DNA of 64,000 nt from Daucus carota subsp. sativus (lineage: Eukaryota; Streptophyta; Magnoliopsida; Apiales; Apiaceae), in NCBI RefSeq assembly GCF_001625215.2, contig NC_030384.2, positions 45,666,390-45,730,389 of the forward strand, given 5' to 3'. A program made the translations under genes and the position numbers. Shown here piece after piece: positions 1 to 11,480 of the stretch (positions are counted from its first letter, which is position 1; each line of letters opens with the position of its first letter). The notes under the pieces are model-generated. The model made no database searches, was not told the DNA's origin, and saw only the letters and a program-made list of their open reading frames with translations.

Positions 1-1
1 A

Positions 2-2370
2 GCACTTGGAGCTTTGGCATCTTCAGCACCAATCCTCAATTTCGAAGATATAACTTCACCATATAGTTTTGCCAACATCATCACTCAAGACTTCAGGGTA
101 AGTTACTTTTAGTTATTCCTGAGATTCTGTTTCCGCAGATACTTTTGTGGAATATAAAGAACATGACACAGTTGTACTGGTACTAGATGAGGTTTAAGAT
201 AAGGGTGCAAGTGGGGGATGGACACAGACATGCACCAATAACTGATGATATACTACTGTATAACAAATTGCTAGATTCCAATAGACTTGTTAACTTGACA
301 ACCATGCATATTTTGCTAGTTTATAAAATAATTCGTATTTTTAGACATTCTAGTATCACTTTTTTTATTATGATGTCGGGTAGAAGTTCAATGGAGTACC
401 CTTAAATGGAGTACTAGTTAGAGACCGTATGTTCTACAATCTCCAATTAACATTTCATTCAAAGGAGGGAAGGGTACTCCGCTGAGCTGAACCTTGTGAT
501 GTCACAGTAATATTAAATAAAAGATATATTTGCGTTATAACATTGGAAAGTGAATAAACACAGAGTGAAAGTGAAAACTGTTACAAAGTGATCAAAGGGT
601 CCTGGCAAAAAATTGAAGACACTGCTAAACAGCCCGGAGGACTCGACTTGCTTCAGAAATCATTTCACATATGCAAGTAATTACACTGACTCCCGGTTTC
701 GGATTCTGTTATTTTACCACGCACAGTCTGTACATATTCATCACGCGGACAGACAGACAATATCCTGATGTTAATCAATTAATTTGTTTCTAGGAATACT
801 ATTGGTGCTGATTCTCTTAGCGGTTGGCTTAGCACGGCATTCGTTTACACGGGGATGACAGATTATCCAACTCCTTCTAATTTCCTTAATCCAATGCCAG
901 CTTATCCAGTCAAGCAGGTATCTCTATGACCATATTCGACATTTAGTACTATGTTATAGCAAGATGTTTTATCCACCCGGGGCGCTTGGATTGAATATGA
1001 AGTGTGGTTGTTTGTCTTAATGTGCAGATGTGCAAAGCAATAGATAACCCGGTCCATGGAAATGACACTTTTGCAAAGTTATATGCTGCTGCTAATATCT
1101 ACTACAACTACACCGGCCATGCCAAATGTTTTGATCTTGATGATCATTCTGATCCTCACGGCCTTGACGAATGGAGCTGGCAGGTACTTACTCTAATAAT
1201 TTCAACTTAGTTCAAATAATTCGCATGTCCTAAATTTTCTCCCAAATGAAATGGTAAACCAAATGGTTGATTTCAATTGGACGATTTATGTATATAGAGG
1301 TCGTATTAATTTTAACATGAGTGAAACCGATCAAACATTTTCAATTAGGATTTGATAAAAAAAAATTGTGTTTTGTGACACTTAGCATTTTCCAGAAAAT
1401 GAAAATAAGAATCTATTTCTTGCATCTCACTCTCACTGTATATGGTATCTCTGCCTATTTTGAGGGGTGAGTGGGTGCCTTTTGTTGCTTGTGGATTTTC
1501 GTTCACAAGGTATGCTGCTGCTAATGAGCAAAAATGATGTCAAAACAAACAAACAATCAAGTTGGTGATTGCAGTTTTCCGGAAAGAAAAATTTATTTGC
1601 ATAAAATTGTAATAATTTTTTTTTTTTTGAGTATGTAACTGAAAATGTCGAAATAAGGCCTGTAGAATATTTTATAGGCTTGCACAGAGATGGTAATGCC
1701 AACAGATGGGAGCAATGAGGAGAGCATATTTCCAGTGAGCGAACCGAGCTACAAGGATTGGGCCGAATCATGCCACGATTATTATGGTGTTTGGCCCAGA
1801 CCCAACTGGATTACCACCGAGTTTGGAGGCCATGTATTTCACTCCTTACCAAAGTTTCTGAATTATAAACCATAGAAATCAAAAATGTACTCGTAAGCTT
1901 ATTTTTTTCCTGTGTCATGCAGGATATCAAAAGAGTTTTGAAGCGATTCGGGAGCAATATTATATTTTTTAATGGACTCAGAGATCCTTGGAGCGGTGGA
2001 GGGTAAAAATCTATACACTACATTTACAATAAAAATAGTCAAAATATATTCTTATATTTTAAATTATAGGATCAGGAAAATAATACACAATTATTTGGTG
2101 CAGGGTACTAGAGGATATCTCTAAAACCATAATAGCTATAGTTGCAAAAGAAGGTCAGTTGCTAATTAAACTACATTGCTAAATTGGGTTAGTTTTTCCC
2201 TGATTTCTCACGTTTATAATATTCAAAATGCAGGGGCTCACCATGTAGACCTGAGGTATGCAACTAAAGAAGATCCAGAATGGCTAAAAGAAATAAGGAG
2301 CAGAGAAATCAAAATCATTACGAAATGGCTCTCCCAATACTACACAAGCTTGTTCCATCTTTCTCGCTAA
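2..2370 (+). CDS. Serine carboxypeptidase S28 family (lysosomal Pro-X carboxypeptidase-like), 3' part
   Basis: Exons read as 2-97, 564-676, 794-917, 1028-1183, 1678-1833, 1923-2002, 2104-2153 and 2234-2370. All introns are GT..AG and the joined frame is open for 303 codons to TAA. The visible part begins with [10 protein letters not shown], which in this family lies just after the catalytic serine, so the N-terminus, signal peptide and GGSYGG serine motif are left of the window. The catalytic Asp lies in GLRDPWS (1980s) and the catalytic His in GAHHVDL (2230s). Conserved blocks such as [13 protein letters not shown] and [10 protein letters not shown] are intact. Family members are secreted or vacuolar peptidases that cut after proline near the C-terminus. 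No disabling change is seen in the visible part. The peptidase S28 call is firm; the exact substrate is unknown. Confidence 0.9.
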
Positions 2371-3341
2371 TTTATTTTGTCTCGTGCAAACATAGATATG
2401 CACGAACTTTTTAAATTAAATAATTAAGGATCAAGAGTAAAACAATTTCTTTTGAGATGGAAGATATATAAAAATGTTATATAACAATCTTAAAAATTGC
2501 CTGAACAGATACTGCACAAGTATCCGTTCTTACGAGTTACGAATTATATTTGGATTTTGGGTTCCTGCCAATGTAAACAATAATAGTTTCATTTATAATT
2601 ATTGGGCCTGCTCAAATATGGACCAGTGGACCACTTCCAACATTAGGCCCTTATTTTCTTTAAAGCGTCTTTTTCCACGGTGGGCCAATACAATAATGAG
2701 CCGATACGAGTTCAGATTAACTAGATTCAGACAACTGGTTTCGCGGAGAAGAAAATGAAGAAAAGAAAAAGTATCTTCAGACGATTACAAGTCAAATTGA
2801 ATCTGAATTCTCCACTAAACTTGATTTGGGCGGTGTATGGTCCTGGGTCAGAGAAGAGAGAAATACCAGAACATGCGTTCCTTCAGCCTTCAGGTACAGT
2901 AACAAGCGACAGGAATCACTAATCAGAAAGGCCAAGAGATCCTAGAGCCTCTAACTTAAAAAAAAAAATAGTGTATAATTTTTTAGCATCAGCTGAATAT
3001 TTTTTTTAATATAATTTTTTTAGTCTTTACTGAATTATAAATATCATAAAGAGAGACCTATGATAAAAAAAATACTAAAACATATAAAAAATAATAGTTA
3101 ACAAAAATAAAATAAAAAATAACGATAAAATGGAGACATTTAAATTTGTCGTATATTGTATTTAATGAAAATTATCATAGCAATTACTAATGATTTGTCA
3201 GAAGTTTTACAACAAAGAACACAGAATATTATAAATGTTATGACAATGGTTCGAAGTATGAAGATTAAACTGCAGCTATTAAGGCAGGACGAATTGGAAA
3301 CATTTTTAGAAGATGTTTACTGCTATAAAACTTGTTTACTA

Positions 3342-3576
3342 CTCCTTCTGTTTTTTATTATATGACACTTTTGACTTGGTCATCTATCTTTAGGTGGATT
3401 GATCGGATAGTAAAAGTTATTATTTTTAATTAATTTTTTTTGTGAATTAAAATTTTGATTGCATATTTTTATTCAGAAAAATAAAATTTCAAAAATAATA
3501 TTTTTAACTATCCGGTCAAAACACTTAAAAGTGTGTGCAAAAAAGTCAAACGTCATATATTAAAAAACAGAGGGAG
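3342..3576. mobile_element. Stowaway-like MITE (Tc1/mariner type)
   Basis: The left end reads CTCCTTCTGTTTTTTATTAT and the right end is its near-perfect inverted copy, ending in AACAGAGGGAG. The element is 235 bp and is flanked by TA on both sides (3340-3341 and 3577-3578), the Stowaway target duplication. It has no coding capacity. Confidence 0.8.
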
Positions 3577-3847
3577 TAACATTTTTATTTAACTAATTAT
3601 ATATGGATAACCGTTTTATAAAAGAAAACACAAAGTTACAATTTTGTATCGGCTCTCTAAATCCTGAATCCTAGGAATTCATTTTCAAGTTTCAACAATT
3701 CAAAACTTGTCCGCCTTGCACAAATTTATTCAGAAGATTTCTCTTTACTGGACTGGGAGTTGTTGTCAATTCAGTTAGATAATTATACCTATGATGTGAG
3801 CACGGATAAAAATTTCTTTGGACTTGAAAATATAAGAATTCTTTCTA

Positions 3848-4040
3848 CGGTTTGGCTAGTGTGTGCCCATGAGCACATGTTAAGCACTAACATTAATAAA
3901 AATGGAGGGTTTTGATTGGTGTGGTTGTTGTAACTGCAGGGGGGTCCACCATTATTAAAGAAGGTAAGCCAATAGAAACCCTCCAATTTCATAAATTTTG
4001 GTGCTTAATGTGTGCCCATGGGCACACCATAGAAAAACCG
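3848..4040. mobile_element. Mutator-like MITE with 9-bp target duplication
   Basis: The element is 193 bp. The ends CGGTTTGGCTAGTGTGTGCC and its imperfect inverted partner (GGCACACCATAGAAAAACCG) form terminal inverted repeats of about 40 bp. The 9-bp direct repeat TTCTTTCTA flanks both sides (3839-3847 and 4041-4049), the length typical of Mutator-like elements. No open frame; it must depend on a transposase from elsewhere. Confidence 0.8.
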
Positions 4041-7000
4041 TTCTTTCTATCATGATAGTTAAGACACGCAACTTACCAGTGTAATAGAATAAGAGATGAA
4101 TGACCGGATGATAGTATGACAATATATATTGAGAAATCTATTTTAACAAGGTGGATAAAGAAATATTTCAGCCCCTAAATCTGTAATATAATGTGGACAT
4201 CGTTTTACATATATCATTTTAACAGGTTTAACATTTATAATTTATAAAAATAACAAATAAAAATCAATTACAATCAGCGAATGAATAAAAACAGCATCAC
4301 TATGCTAAAATTTATGTTTAATCATTCATCATCCAGAGACTCGAGTAAAAATTCTCTCAATTTAATCATATTAAACTGAAATTCGCATATTAATATTTAT
4401 TTGATACGGTTTATCTTTGTTAATGTTGATGCAGCAGAAATTTTTGTATATCCGGATTCAAATTTGTTTGAGACAACTTTAAAAAGCTAAAAATACTCAT
4501 ATAATTAACAAACAATTATAATTTTCTTGTAGAATATTAACGTTACTCAAATTTTAATATACATATACTATTATTATTTTATAAATATAGGTATTATATA
4601 AATTTAATTAAATTCGATTTAATATTCTTCTTTTTTTGAAACCATTTAATATTCTTTCATTACTGATATGTATCTAAAAAAATATTGATTGAATTTTTAC
4701 ACGGCTGTACATCTGAACCAAAAAAACGGTTGTTCATATTCAGAAAGTGTTTTTATTTCTTCAGTAAAAAATATATATAATAATTTATTTAAAACAAATA
4801 CGATGTGACGCCTATTTACAAAGTCAAGCACTTTGACTTTTTGAAATCGACTACCTAGCAGTCTAGCTCATCTTTTCCGGACACTCACAAGCATGTAAAC
4901 CAGGAACTGCAGCGACTTTGCACATGTAACCAGAAACTGCAATTTTGCATAGACATTTTCTTTTAAATAACACGTAACCAATTTCATACTAATAGGTAAG
5001 TGAAAATCTATTTCTAACTTCTAAGCGCACCATACATGAGTTGTGTCATTCCATCCCCTATCAAACCTGGATATACATAACATCTCCCAATAGCTAGTGA
5101 TGACAATGTCAACCATTGACAGCCTAGGTTACCTAACTTAAACATTTGTGATAATTTCTTCTATGCAAATTTTTTGCAAGATTTATGTATATGCTAATCA
5201 GCCATATCACTCTAAATGTTTAATCATTGTCATTAAAATTCTAGGATCCATTCTTAAAACTTTAACATGAACCTAATAATTAAGTTGCGTAAAGAGAAAA
5301 TTGACAATTATTTCAGTAAAAAAATCACGGATAATCTATTTGGAGCATATATTTATATATCACCTTGTCCCAAAATTGATATAATGAATTCGCACTGTAC
5401 GTATATCATGCACGTCTGCCTAATGCATATATATGAGATGGTATTTAGCAGTCGAATCAGTAGTAAAAATTAAGACTAGAAAATTGTATCACTAATTTCA
5501 GGGATCTGTTTAAATCTAAATAAATTTTCTAATAATTTGTAACTAGAATTAAAGCCAGAAAGCTGGAGAAAGAAACTACTACTATTTGTTAAATTTTGAC
5601 TCTAACCTGAGACTAAGTCTCATTAGTCTCTCTGATTGGGTCCTATTTGAATCCACCTGGTTATATATCCCCTGGTCTGCAAAATATCTCGCGGAAATTA
5701 TTACGAGGGTCATGTAAATTAGTTACAGGACTTCAAAGAAAATTTATCTGTGGTGTTTAAGATCCAGCCCCACATAATTACTAAAGAGTCCAAGATAACG
5801 GCTCGTGATTTGGTGGGAAGAGATAGCTCCATCTTATTGAATGGTCCATCCCCCAACTGAGCTTTTATACATTTATATGATACCCTTGCCCAAGAGGTCC
5901 CCCTCGTCCTCTAAACGCCTTTGTAACCTAATTTTATGTAGATAGACACCAAGAAAGTTGAATGCGTTTGGCAGAAGAATTCGATTCTTCACCTGAAACC
6001 ATATTTATATTTCTAACTAATCCCCTTTATAGATTATCATCATGTATGTTTCATGCATTTTTATATTATAAATTATAAATAAACGAACATAAGATAGGAC
6101 AAGATTTTACTCTCAGATAGAATTGAACACAAAAAAAAGAAGCTCCCAAACAAATTGTCATAATTATTAGCAATAATTCTAGAAAAAAAAACATAAATTA
6201 AACGTGTATATTACATAGATACATTGAGTTGGCGGTTGTTCAAAGCAAATGATATATGCTACAAATTTAAGTCATATCTCCCCGAAGTTTATTAATAAAT
6301 AAAATATGAATGGCAAGATTATATGATACGTGCGGATTTAAAATAAATTAGCTAGATGCTAGAAAAACTAAATCTAAAAGATTACTCTAAATTAGTAAAA
6401 ACTAATGGGTTCTTTTTCTGTTTCTAGATTGAAGGGATAGAGTCTAATTATCTTTACAGCACAAAATACAAAGAATGTATACAGAGATTCGAGCTAGCGC
6501 AAACAAAAAATTTAAAACATGGGGAAATATCCTGAAACCTGAAATACAAGATGAGTTCAAAACGTTAACTCGTCAACAGATTCCGGATCCCCAGATGGTC
6601 CCTAGTTAGCTTGCCAACCTATGATTGGAACACCGAAAGTATTAAGTAAAGATGCTACTTTTATCTGATCGATAAACGGTAGATTAAACTAATTCCTTAA
6701 CTAATAATACAAAGATTACTATAATCCAGATGCGTATCAACCTTTAGATTTTGATACATTGATCTTGGTCCGAAAGTACAGCTTTGGACATTTATGTTGT
6801 TACATTGAACTGATGCTTTTATGTATGTATACAATACCTCTCTTAAGATCGGTTCTGAACAATTAACATATAAGAAAACTTGGTCATTATAATTTCACGT
6901 GTATAACTAACCTTTTCATTATTCCACAACGAATAATTTAAGAACTGCAACTAGATGGTGGTCTTACAAAAACAGGTGTATATTAATAAGAAATTGATGA

Positions 7001-7490
7001 AACTAATGTCCATAAAATGTAAACAATTTCATGTGCTCATAATAGAAGGCATAATTTTTGTGAGGGGTAGCATCTTTTTTCCCAGAGTCATCACTTTCAT
7101 TAATTAAGTATATAGATATGCCGGGGTTGTGTTGTTCCTAATCAGGTATTGCGTGCTTGAATTATTGTGTACAGGACGGACTATGATAAGTTCTTTTCAC
7201 GGCCGCTATCGCATATCTAAAAGAAGTTTTAAAATACTTGTAATCTATGATGTTAATAAATCATGACGATGATAGTGACATTATGTTTCGTAATTTTTTA
7301 GCATCAGGGACAAATCGATGACCTTTCATATTTCAAATTATATTAGCCCGAACAATATGAATGTTTGTAGTGAAATATCTTAAGGCTCACTGCAAACTAA
7401 TTACCACTCGCGAAATTTTGTTAGGAAGGAAACCGGTATGTGACGCCTAAAAGGTGACATATATTAAAACCTATACCTACTGGCTGTAAC

Positions 7491-7749
7491 TGTTGAAGAG
7501 CATGCTGCAATCTAAAGAATGCAGAAGCTTCTACAGAAAGAATGACAGCACATTGACAGCTCATTAGTCATGCTAGTTAGTTACATAACAGAATATTCTG
7601 TTTTAGATTCACAGTTAGTTAGTCATCAGTCTTGTATATAAACTCTAGTCTAGTTGTCTTGTTAGTTAAGCTTTCTGTTAATACAATTCTTTTTACAGTT
7701 TCTTCTTCATCATGCTCAAGTTACATTCTTCATACTGTAAACTTTATCA
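7491..7749 (+). repeat. 5' long terminal repeat
   Basis: This 259-bp copy has TG..CA ends and one mismatch to the copy at 11217-11475. A TATA-like stretch (GTATATAAAC near 7635) lies in the middle and probably marks the U3/R promoter. The TACAATTCTTT stretch near 7682 may belong to R/U5. Confidence 0.95.
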
Positions 7750-7761
7750 TGGTATCAGAGC
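7750..7761 (+). other. Primer-binding site for initiator tRNA-Met
   Basis: TGGTATCAGAGC follows directly after the terminal CA of the 5' LTR. This is the classic plant copia primer-binding site, complementary to the 3' end of initiator methionine tRNA. Confidence 0.9.
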
Positions 7762-7817
7762 GAGGTTACGATCCTCGGACCTGTGGGTTATGGGCCCACA
7801 GTCCAATGGACAATCTC

Positions 7818-7920
7818 CACAGTTCACTGTGGCTCAGTATAATCAACTACTTTCTATGCTGAATCAGATTCCAGGAAACACTAATCAGGATGGAAACAAT
7901 CATCATGCATTACTGGCAGA
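7818..7920 (+). pseudogene. Remnant of the copia gag C-terminal region
   Basis: The frame through FTVAQYNQLLSMLNQ resembles the linker that follows the zinc knuckle in plant copia Gag. No capsid-like core and no CCHC knuckle is present; only about 60 bp separate the primer-binding site from this tail. The frame closes at 7945 and does not match the protease/pol frame, so a one-base shift as well as a large deletion separates the remnant from pol. Inference: an internal deletion of roughly a kilobase, by comparison with ordinary elements of this type. Confidence 0.7.
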
Positions 7921-10900
7921 GTGGCAGGTAAGTTTTGCTTTCTGACTGATCATCATATCAAATCTGGATGGCTGATAGATAGTGGGGCTACAGATCATAT
8001 ATGTTCATCATTGTCAGATTTTATCAGATACAAGTCTGTAGAATCAGATGAGTTTATTACTATTCCTAATGGAAAGCATGTGGCCATTAAACATATTGGT
8101 TCTGTACAGTTAAATGCAGATCTAGTTCTGGAAAATGTACTTCATGTACCTGAATTTCAGTTTAACTTGTTGTCTGTGCAAAGGATATGTAAGGACTTGG
8201 GATGTACAATGTTATTCACAAAGGATGAGTGTGTTTTACAGGGCCTTTCACAGAGCAAGTCTCAGACAGTTCTTGGTAAAATACATGGAGGGTTATACAG
8301 CATTAATCAAGTTGGAGATGCTGTTGATTTCAAGAGTTGCAATATAGCTGTGAAGGATGCAAAATTGTGGCACATCAGATTAGGACATATACCTTTTGAC
8401 AGAATCAAACTCATTCTTCCTTCTGTGGATACTTCTCATCATGATTTTGTTTGTCAAGTTTGTCCAATGGCAAAGCAGACTAGAAATAGTTTTTCTCATA
8501 GCAGTATAAAGACAAAATCTAGTTTTGAGCTGATACACATTGATGTGTGGGGACCATATCAGACTAAATCTACTACAGGATGTAATCAATTTTTGACAAT
8601 TGTTGATGATTTTAGTAGATTTACTTGGGTACATTTGCTTAAGCACAAATCAGAATGTGTTCAAATCATGAGCAATTTCTTTGAATATGTTTCTAAGCAG
8701 TTCAAAACTACTGTTGCTATGGTTAGATCAGATAATGCCAAGGAGTTTTGTTTTGGTGAAATGCAGAAATTATTTCAAGCTAATGGAATAATTCATCAAA
8801 CCAGTTGTAGCTATACTCCACAGCAGAATGGAGTAGTTGAGAGAAAACACAGGTTCCTTCTTGAAACTGCTAGATCTTTACTGTTTCAGTCTAAAGTTCC
8901 TACAAAGTATTGGGGAGAGTGCATTATGTGTGCTACATACTTGATTAATAGAGTCCCTTTACACAGTATTAACAATGATACACCATATTTTAGACTCTAT
9001 CAAGAATCTCCAGATTTCAGCTTGTTAAGATCATTTGGATGTCTTTGTTTTGTTACAACACCTGCAGTTCAGAGGAGTAAATTTGATCCTAGAGCTAATA
9101 AGTGTGTTTTCATGGGTTATACTCCATCTCAGAAAGGCTACAAGGTGTTGAATTTGGCCACTGGCAAAATTGTTATTTCCAGAGATTTGGTTTTCCATGA
9201 AAATCATTTTCCTTTTCATTCTGGTTCTAATGCACAGTCACAGCCAGAAAATACTTTCAGTGGTACTTATTTACCAAAATTTTCTGGTCATGATCCATGT
9301 GTAGATGATATTGATTTTGATAATCAATATATGTCTCAAAATCATAATTCTATGACAAATTCATCTGGAACTGCTGGTAGTCATAACTCAGATTTATCTG
9401 GTAATACTGGGATTCATGATGATGTTTCACATCAAGTTGATTCTAACAATGAAATTTCAGAAAATGAAATTTCAGAAAATGTGGAATATGTTCCAGAGTC
9501 TTCTCATGTTATTGATATCAGTACTGCAGAAGTCACACCAGTACTCAGAAAATCTTCAAGAATTTCTAAAGTGCCTTCTTACTTGAAATCTTATCAGTGT
9601 AATGTTGTTACAAATAATACACACTGGTGTAATTTAGTACAACATTCAGCTGCTGTTGCTCAGTGCACATTGACAGAACCTAAATCATATGCAGAAGCTG
9701 CTGCCAATCCTTTGTGGCAAGATGCTATGCAGAATGAATTGAAGGCTTTACATCATACACACACATGGGAATTAGTTCCATTACCACCTGGAAAGAAGGC
9801 TATTGGTTCCAGATGGGTGTTTAAAGTGAAACTGAAAGCAGATGGCAGTCTAGATAAATGCAAGGCTAGACTTGTAGCTAAGGGCTTTAACCAAAAATAT
9901 GGTATAGATTTTGAAGAAACTTTTTCACCAGTTGTGAAAATGGGAACTATCAGAATTTTATTGGCATTGGCAGCTAGTAAGAAATGGGATGTATACCAGT
10001 TGGATGTGAACAATGCTTTTCTGCATGGTGATTTGATTGAAGAAGTATATATGACAGTGCCTGAGGGGATACCAAATCCACATAATTTGGTATGTTTGCT
10101 TAAAAAGTCAATTTATGGCTTGAGACAAGCTTCTAGAATGTGGAATGCTAAACTTGTGGCAGAATTGTTGGCTCAAGGTTTTACACAAAGTAAAAATGAT
10201 TATAGTCTATTCATTAGAAATCAGGATGGGAAAATTTGCATTGCTGCAGTATATGTAGATGATGTACTGTTGACTGGCACAGATACAGAAGGAATTCAAG
10301 CTCTTAAGTCTCACCTTGACAATTTGTTCAAAATCAAGGATTTAGGAAAAGCTCATTATTTCCTTGGAATAGAAATTGATCAGACTGCTGATGGTTTTGT
10401 TCTCAGCCAAAGAAAATTTGCAAAAGAGCTACTGAAATCTGCAGATTTGGATTTGTCAAAATCAGTTGTCACTCCTTTACCACTTCACTTGAAGCTTAGT
10501 AAGCTTGATGGTGATGTACTTGATGCACCAGAGAGATACAGGTCATTGGTGGGGAAACTAAATTACTTGACTAATACCAGACCAGATTTATCATATGTGG
10601 TGCAAAGCCTAAGTCAGTTCATGAATGAGCCTAGATCTTCTCATTGGTCTGCTTTAGAACATACATTGAGATATGTTAATTCAACTGTTCATCAAGGAAT
10701 TCTTCTTAATTCTTCAGACAATCTAAAATTGCAGGCTTTTTCTGATGCAGACTGGGCATCATGTCCAGATTCTAGAAGGTCTATCACAGGTTATATTCTG
10801 TTGTTTGGAAATTTACCAGTCACATGGAAATCAAAGAAGCAGCCTACTGTGTCTAAATCTTCTTCAGAAGCTGAATACAGAGCTATGGCTTCAGCAGCAT

Positions 10901-11241
10901 CAGAAGTTACATGGGCAGTGAGACTCTTGGAAGATCTTGGAGTAACTAATCTAAAGCCGGTCACACTACACTGTGATAATCAGAGTGCTCTACACATTGC
11001 AAAGAATCCAGTGTTCCATGAGAGGACAAAACACATAGAACTTGATTGTCATTTTACTAGAGACAAAGTAATGGAAGGATTATTGCAGCTGACATATCTT
11101 CCAACAAAGTCACAACTGGCAGATGTGTTCACAAAGATTTCACCTTCTGTACAGTTCAATAATATGTTGTCCAAGTTAGGAGTTTGTGATTTGAATACTC
11201 CCAACTTGAGGGAGGCTGTTGAAGAGCATGCTGCAATCTAA
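7885..11241 (+). CDS. pol: Copia pol polyprotein (protease, integrase, reverse transcriptase, RNase H)
   Basis: The frame is open from about 7885 to the stop at 11241, just inside the 3' LTR. There is no natural ATG near its start (7921 is GTG), because it normally continues from gag. Numbered from 7921: protease LIDSGATDH about 18-26; pre-integrase LWHIRLGHI near 148; integrase core with Asp in HIDVWGP near 207, Asp in VRSDNAKEF near 269 and Glu in QQNGVVERKH near 308; reverse transcriptase from about 630 with YVDDVLLTG near 778; RNase H with SDADWAS near 941, KSSSEAEYRAM near 980 and HCDNQSALHIAKN near 1018. No stop or frameshift occurs in about 1,100 codons, which fits the young age given by the LTRs. 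A 15-bp unit encoding SENEI is tandemly doubled in the linker between integrase and reverse transcriptase (near 9457). Confidence 0.9.
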   Translation, partial: SGWKQSSCITGRVAGKFCFLTDHHIKSGWLIDSGATDHICSSLSDFIRYKSVESDEFITIPNGKHVAIKHIGSVQLNADLVLENVLHVPEFQFNLLSVQRICKDLGCTMLFTKDECVLQGLSQSKSQTVLGKIHGGLYSINQVGDAVDFKSCNIAVKDAKLWHIRLGHIPFDRIKLILPSVDTSHHDFVCQVCPMAKQTRNSFSHSSIKTKSSFELIHIDVWGPYQTKSTTGCNQFLTIVDDFSRFTWVHLLKHKSECVQIMSNFFEYVSKQFKTTVAMVRSDNAKEFCFGEMQKLFQANGIIHQTSCSYTPQQNGVVERKHRFLLETARSLLFQSKVPTKYWGECIMCATYLINRVPLHSINNDTPYFRLYQESPDFSLLRSFGCLCFVTTPAVQRSKFDPRANKCVFMGYTPSQKGYKVLNLATGKIVISRDLVFHENHFPFHSGSNAQSQPENTFSGTYLPKFSGHDPCVDDIDFDNQYMSQNHNSMTNSSGTAGSHNSDLSGNTGIHDDVSHQVDSNNEISENEISENVEYVPESSHVIDISTAEVTPVLRKSSRISKVPSYLKSYQCNVVTNNTHWCNLVQHSAAVAQCTLTEPKSYAEAAANPLWQDAMQNELKALHHTHTWELVPLPPGKKAIGSRWVFKVKLKADGSLDKCKARLVAKGFNQKYGIDFEETFSPVVKMGTIRILLALAASKKWDVYQLDVNNAFLHGDLIEEVYMTVPEGIPNPHNLVCLLKKSIYGLRQASRMWNAKLVAELLAQGFTQSKNDYSLFIRNQDGKICIAAVYVDDVLLTGTDTEGIQALKSHLDNLFKIKDLGKAHYFLGIEIDQTADGFVLSQRKFAKELLKSADLDLSKSVVTPLPLHLKLSKLDGDVLDAPERYRSLVGKLNYLTNTRPDLSYVVQSLSQFMNEPRSSHWSALEHTLRYVNSTVHQGILLNSSDNLKLQAFSDADWASCPDSRRSITGYILLFGNLPVTWKSKKQPTVSKSSSEAEYRAMASAASEVTWAVRLLEDLGVTNLKPVTLHCDNQSALHIAKNPVFHERTKHIELDCHFTRDKVMEGLLQLTYLPTKSQLADVFTKISPSVQFNNMLSKLGVCDLNTPNLREAVEEHAAI

Positions 11242-11475
11242 AGAATGCAGAAGCTTCTACAGAAAGAATGCCAGCACATTGACAGCTCATTAGTCATGCT
11301 AGTTAGTTACATAACAGAATATTCTGTTTTAGATTCACAGTTAGTTAGTCATCAGTCTTGTATATAAACTCTAGTCTAGTTGTCTTGTTAGTTAAGCTTT
11401 CTGTTAATACAATTCTTTTTACAGTTTCTTCTTCATCATGCTCAAGTTACATTCTTCATACTGTAAACTTTATCA
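11217..11475 (+). repeat. 3' long terminal repeat
   Basis: 259 bp, nearly identical to the 5' copy. It is preceded by a purine-rich tract (TTGAGGGAGG, about 11206-11215) that would prime plus-strand synthesis. The last codons and stop of pol lie inside this LTR. It is followed by the GTAAC target duplication. Confidence 0.95.
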
Positions 11476-11480
11476 GTAAC

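Larger units (their letters stand above)
2371..7490. other. Intergenic AT-rich region
   Basis: No gene is supported here. Two small DNA transposons (3342-3576 and 3848-4040) are listed separately. Two TGGGCC motifs, one on each side of 2650, resemble plant promoter 'site II' elements, but no convincing coding exon follows them. The rest is low-complexity AT-rich DNA with short open frames that show no family signature. Confidence 0.6.
7491..11475 (+). mobile_element. Ty1-copia LTR retrotransposon, young, gag largely deleted
   Basis: The element is 3,985 bp. Two 259-bp LTRs (7491-7749 and 11217-11475) start with TGTTGAAG and end with TTTATCA, and differ at one position by my reading (A versus C about 54 bp in). 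A 5-bp target duplication GTAAC flanks it (7486-7490 and 11476-11480). A primer-binding site follows the 5' LTR and a purine-rich tract precedes the 3' LTR. The pol frame is open with copia domain order (protease, integrase, reverse transcriptase, RNase H). Between the primer-binding site and the protease only about 200 bp remain, so the body of gag is missing. One LTR difference implies recent insertion. A Gag supplied by a full-length relative would be needed for transposition. Confidence 0.95.

Noticed and set aside
2474..2758. 94-codon frame with TGGGCC motifs inside
   Set aside because: The motifs suggest promoter DNA, the peptide has no family signature, and no splice partner was found.
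7920..7927. CAG|GTAAGT splice-donor match at the start of the copia protease region, suggesting gag/pol splicing
   Set aside because: No paired acceptor or spliced product logic is evident; a single donor match is expected by chance.
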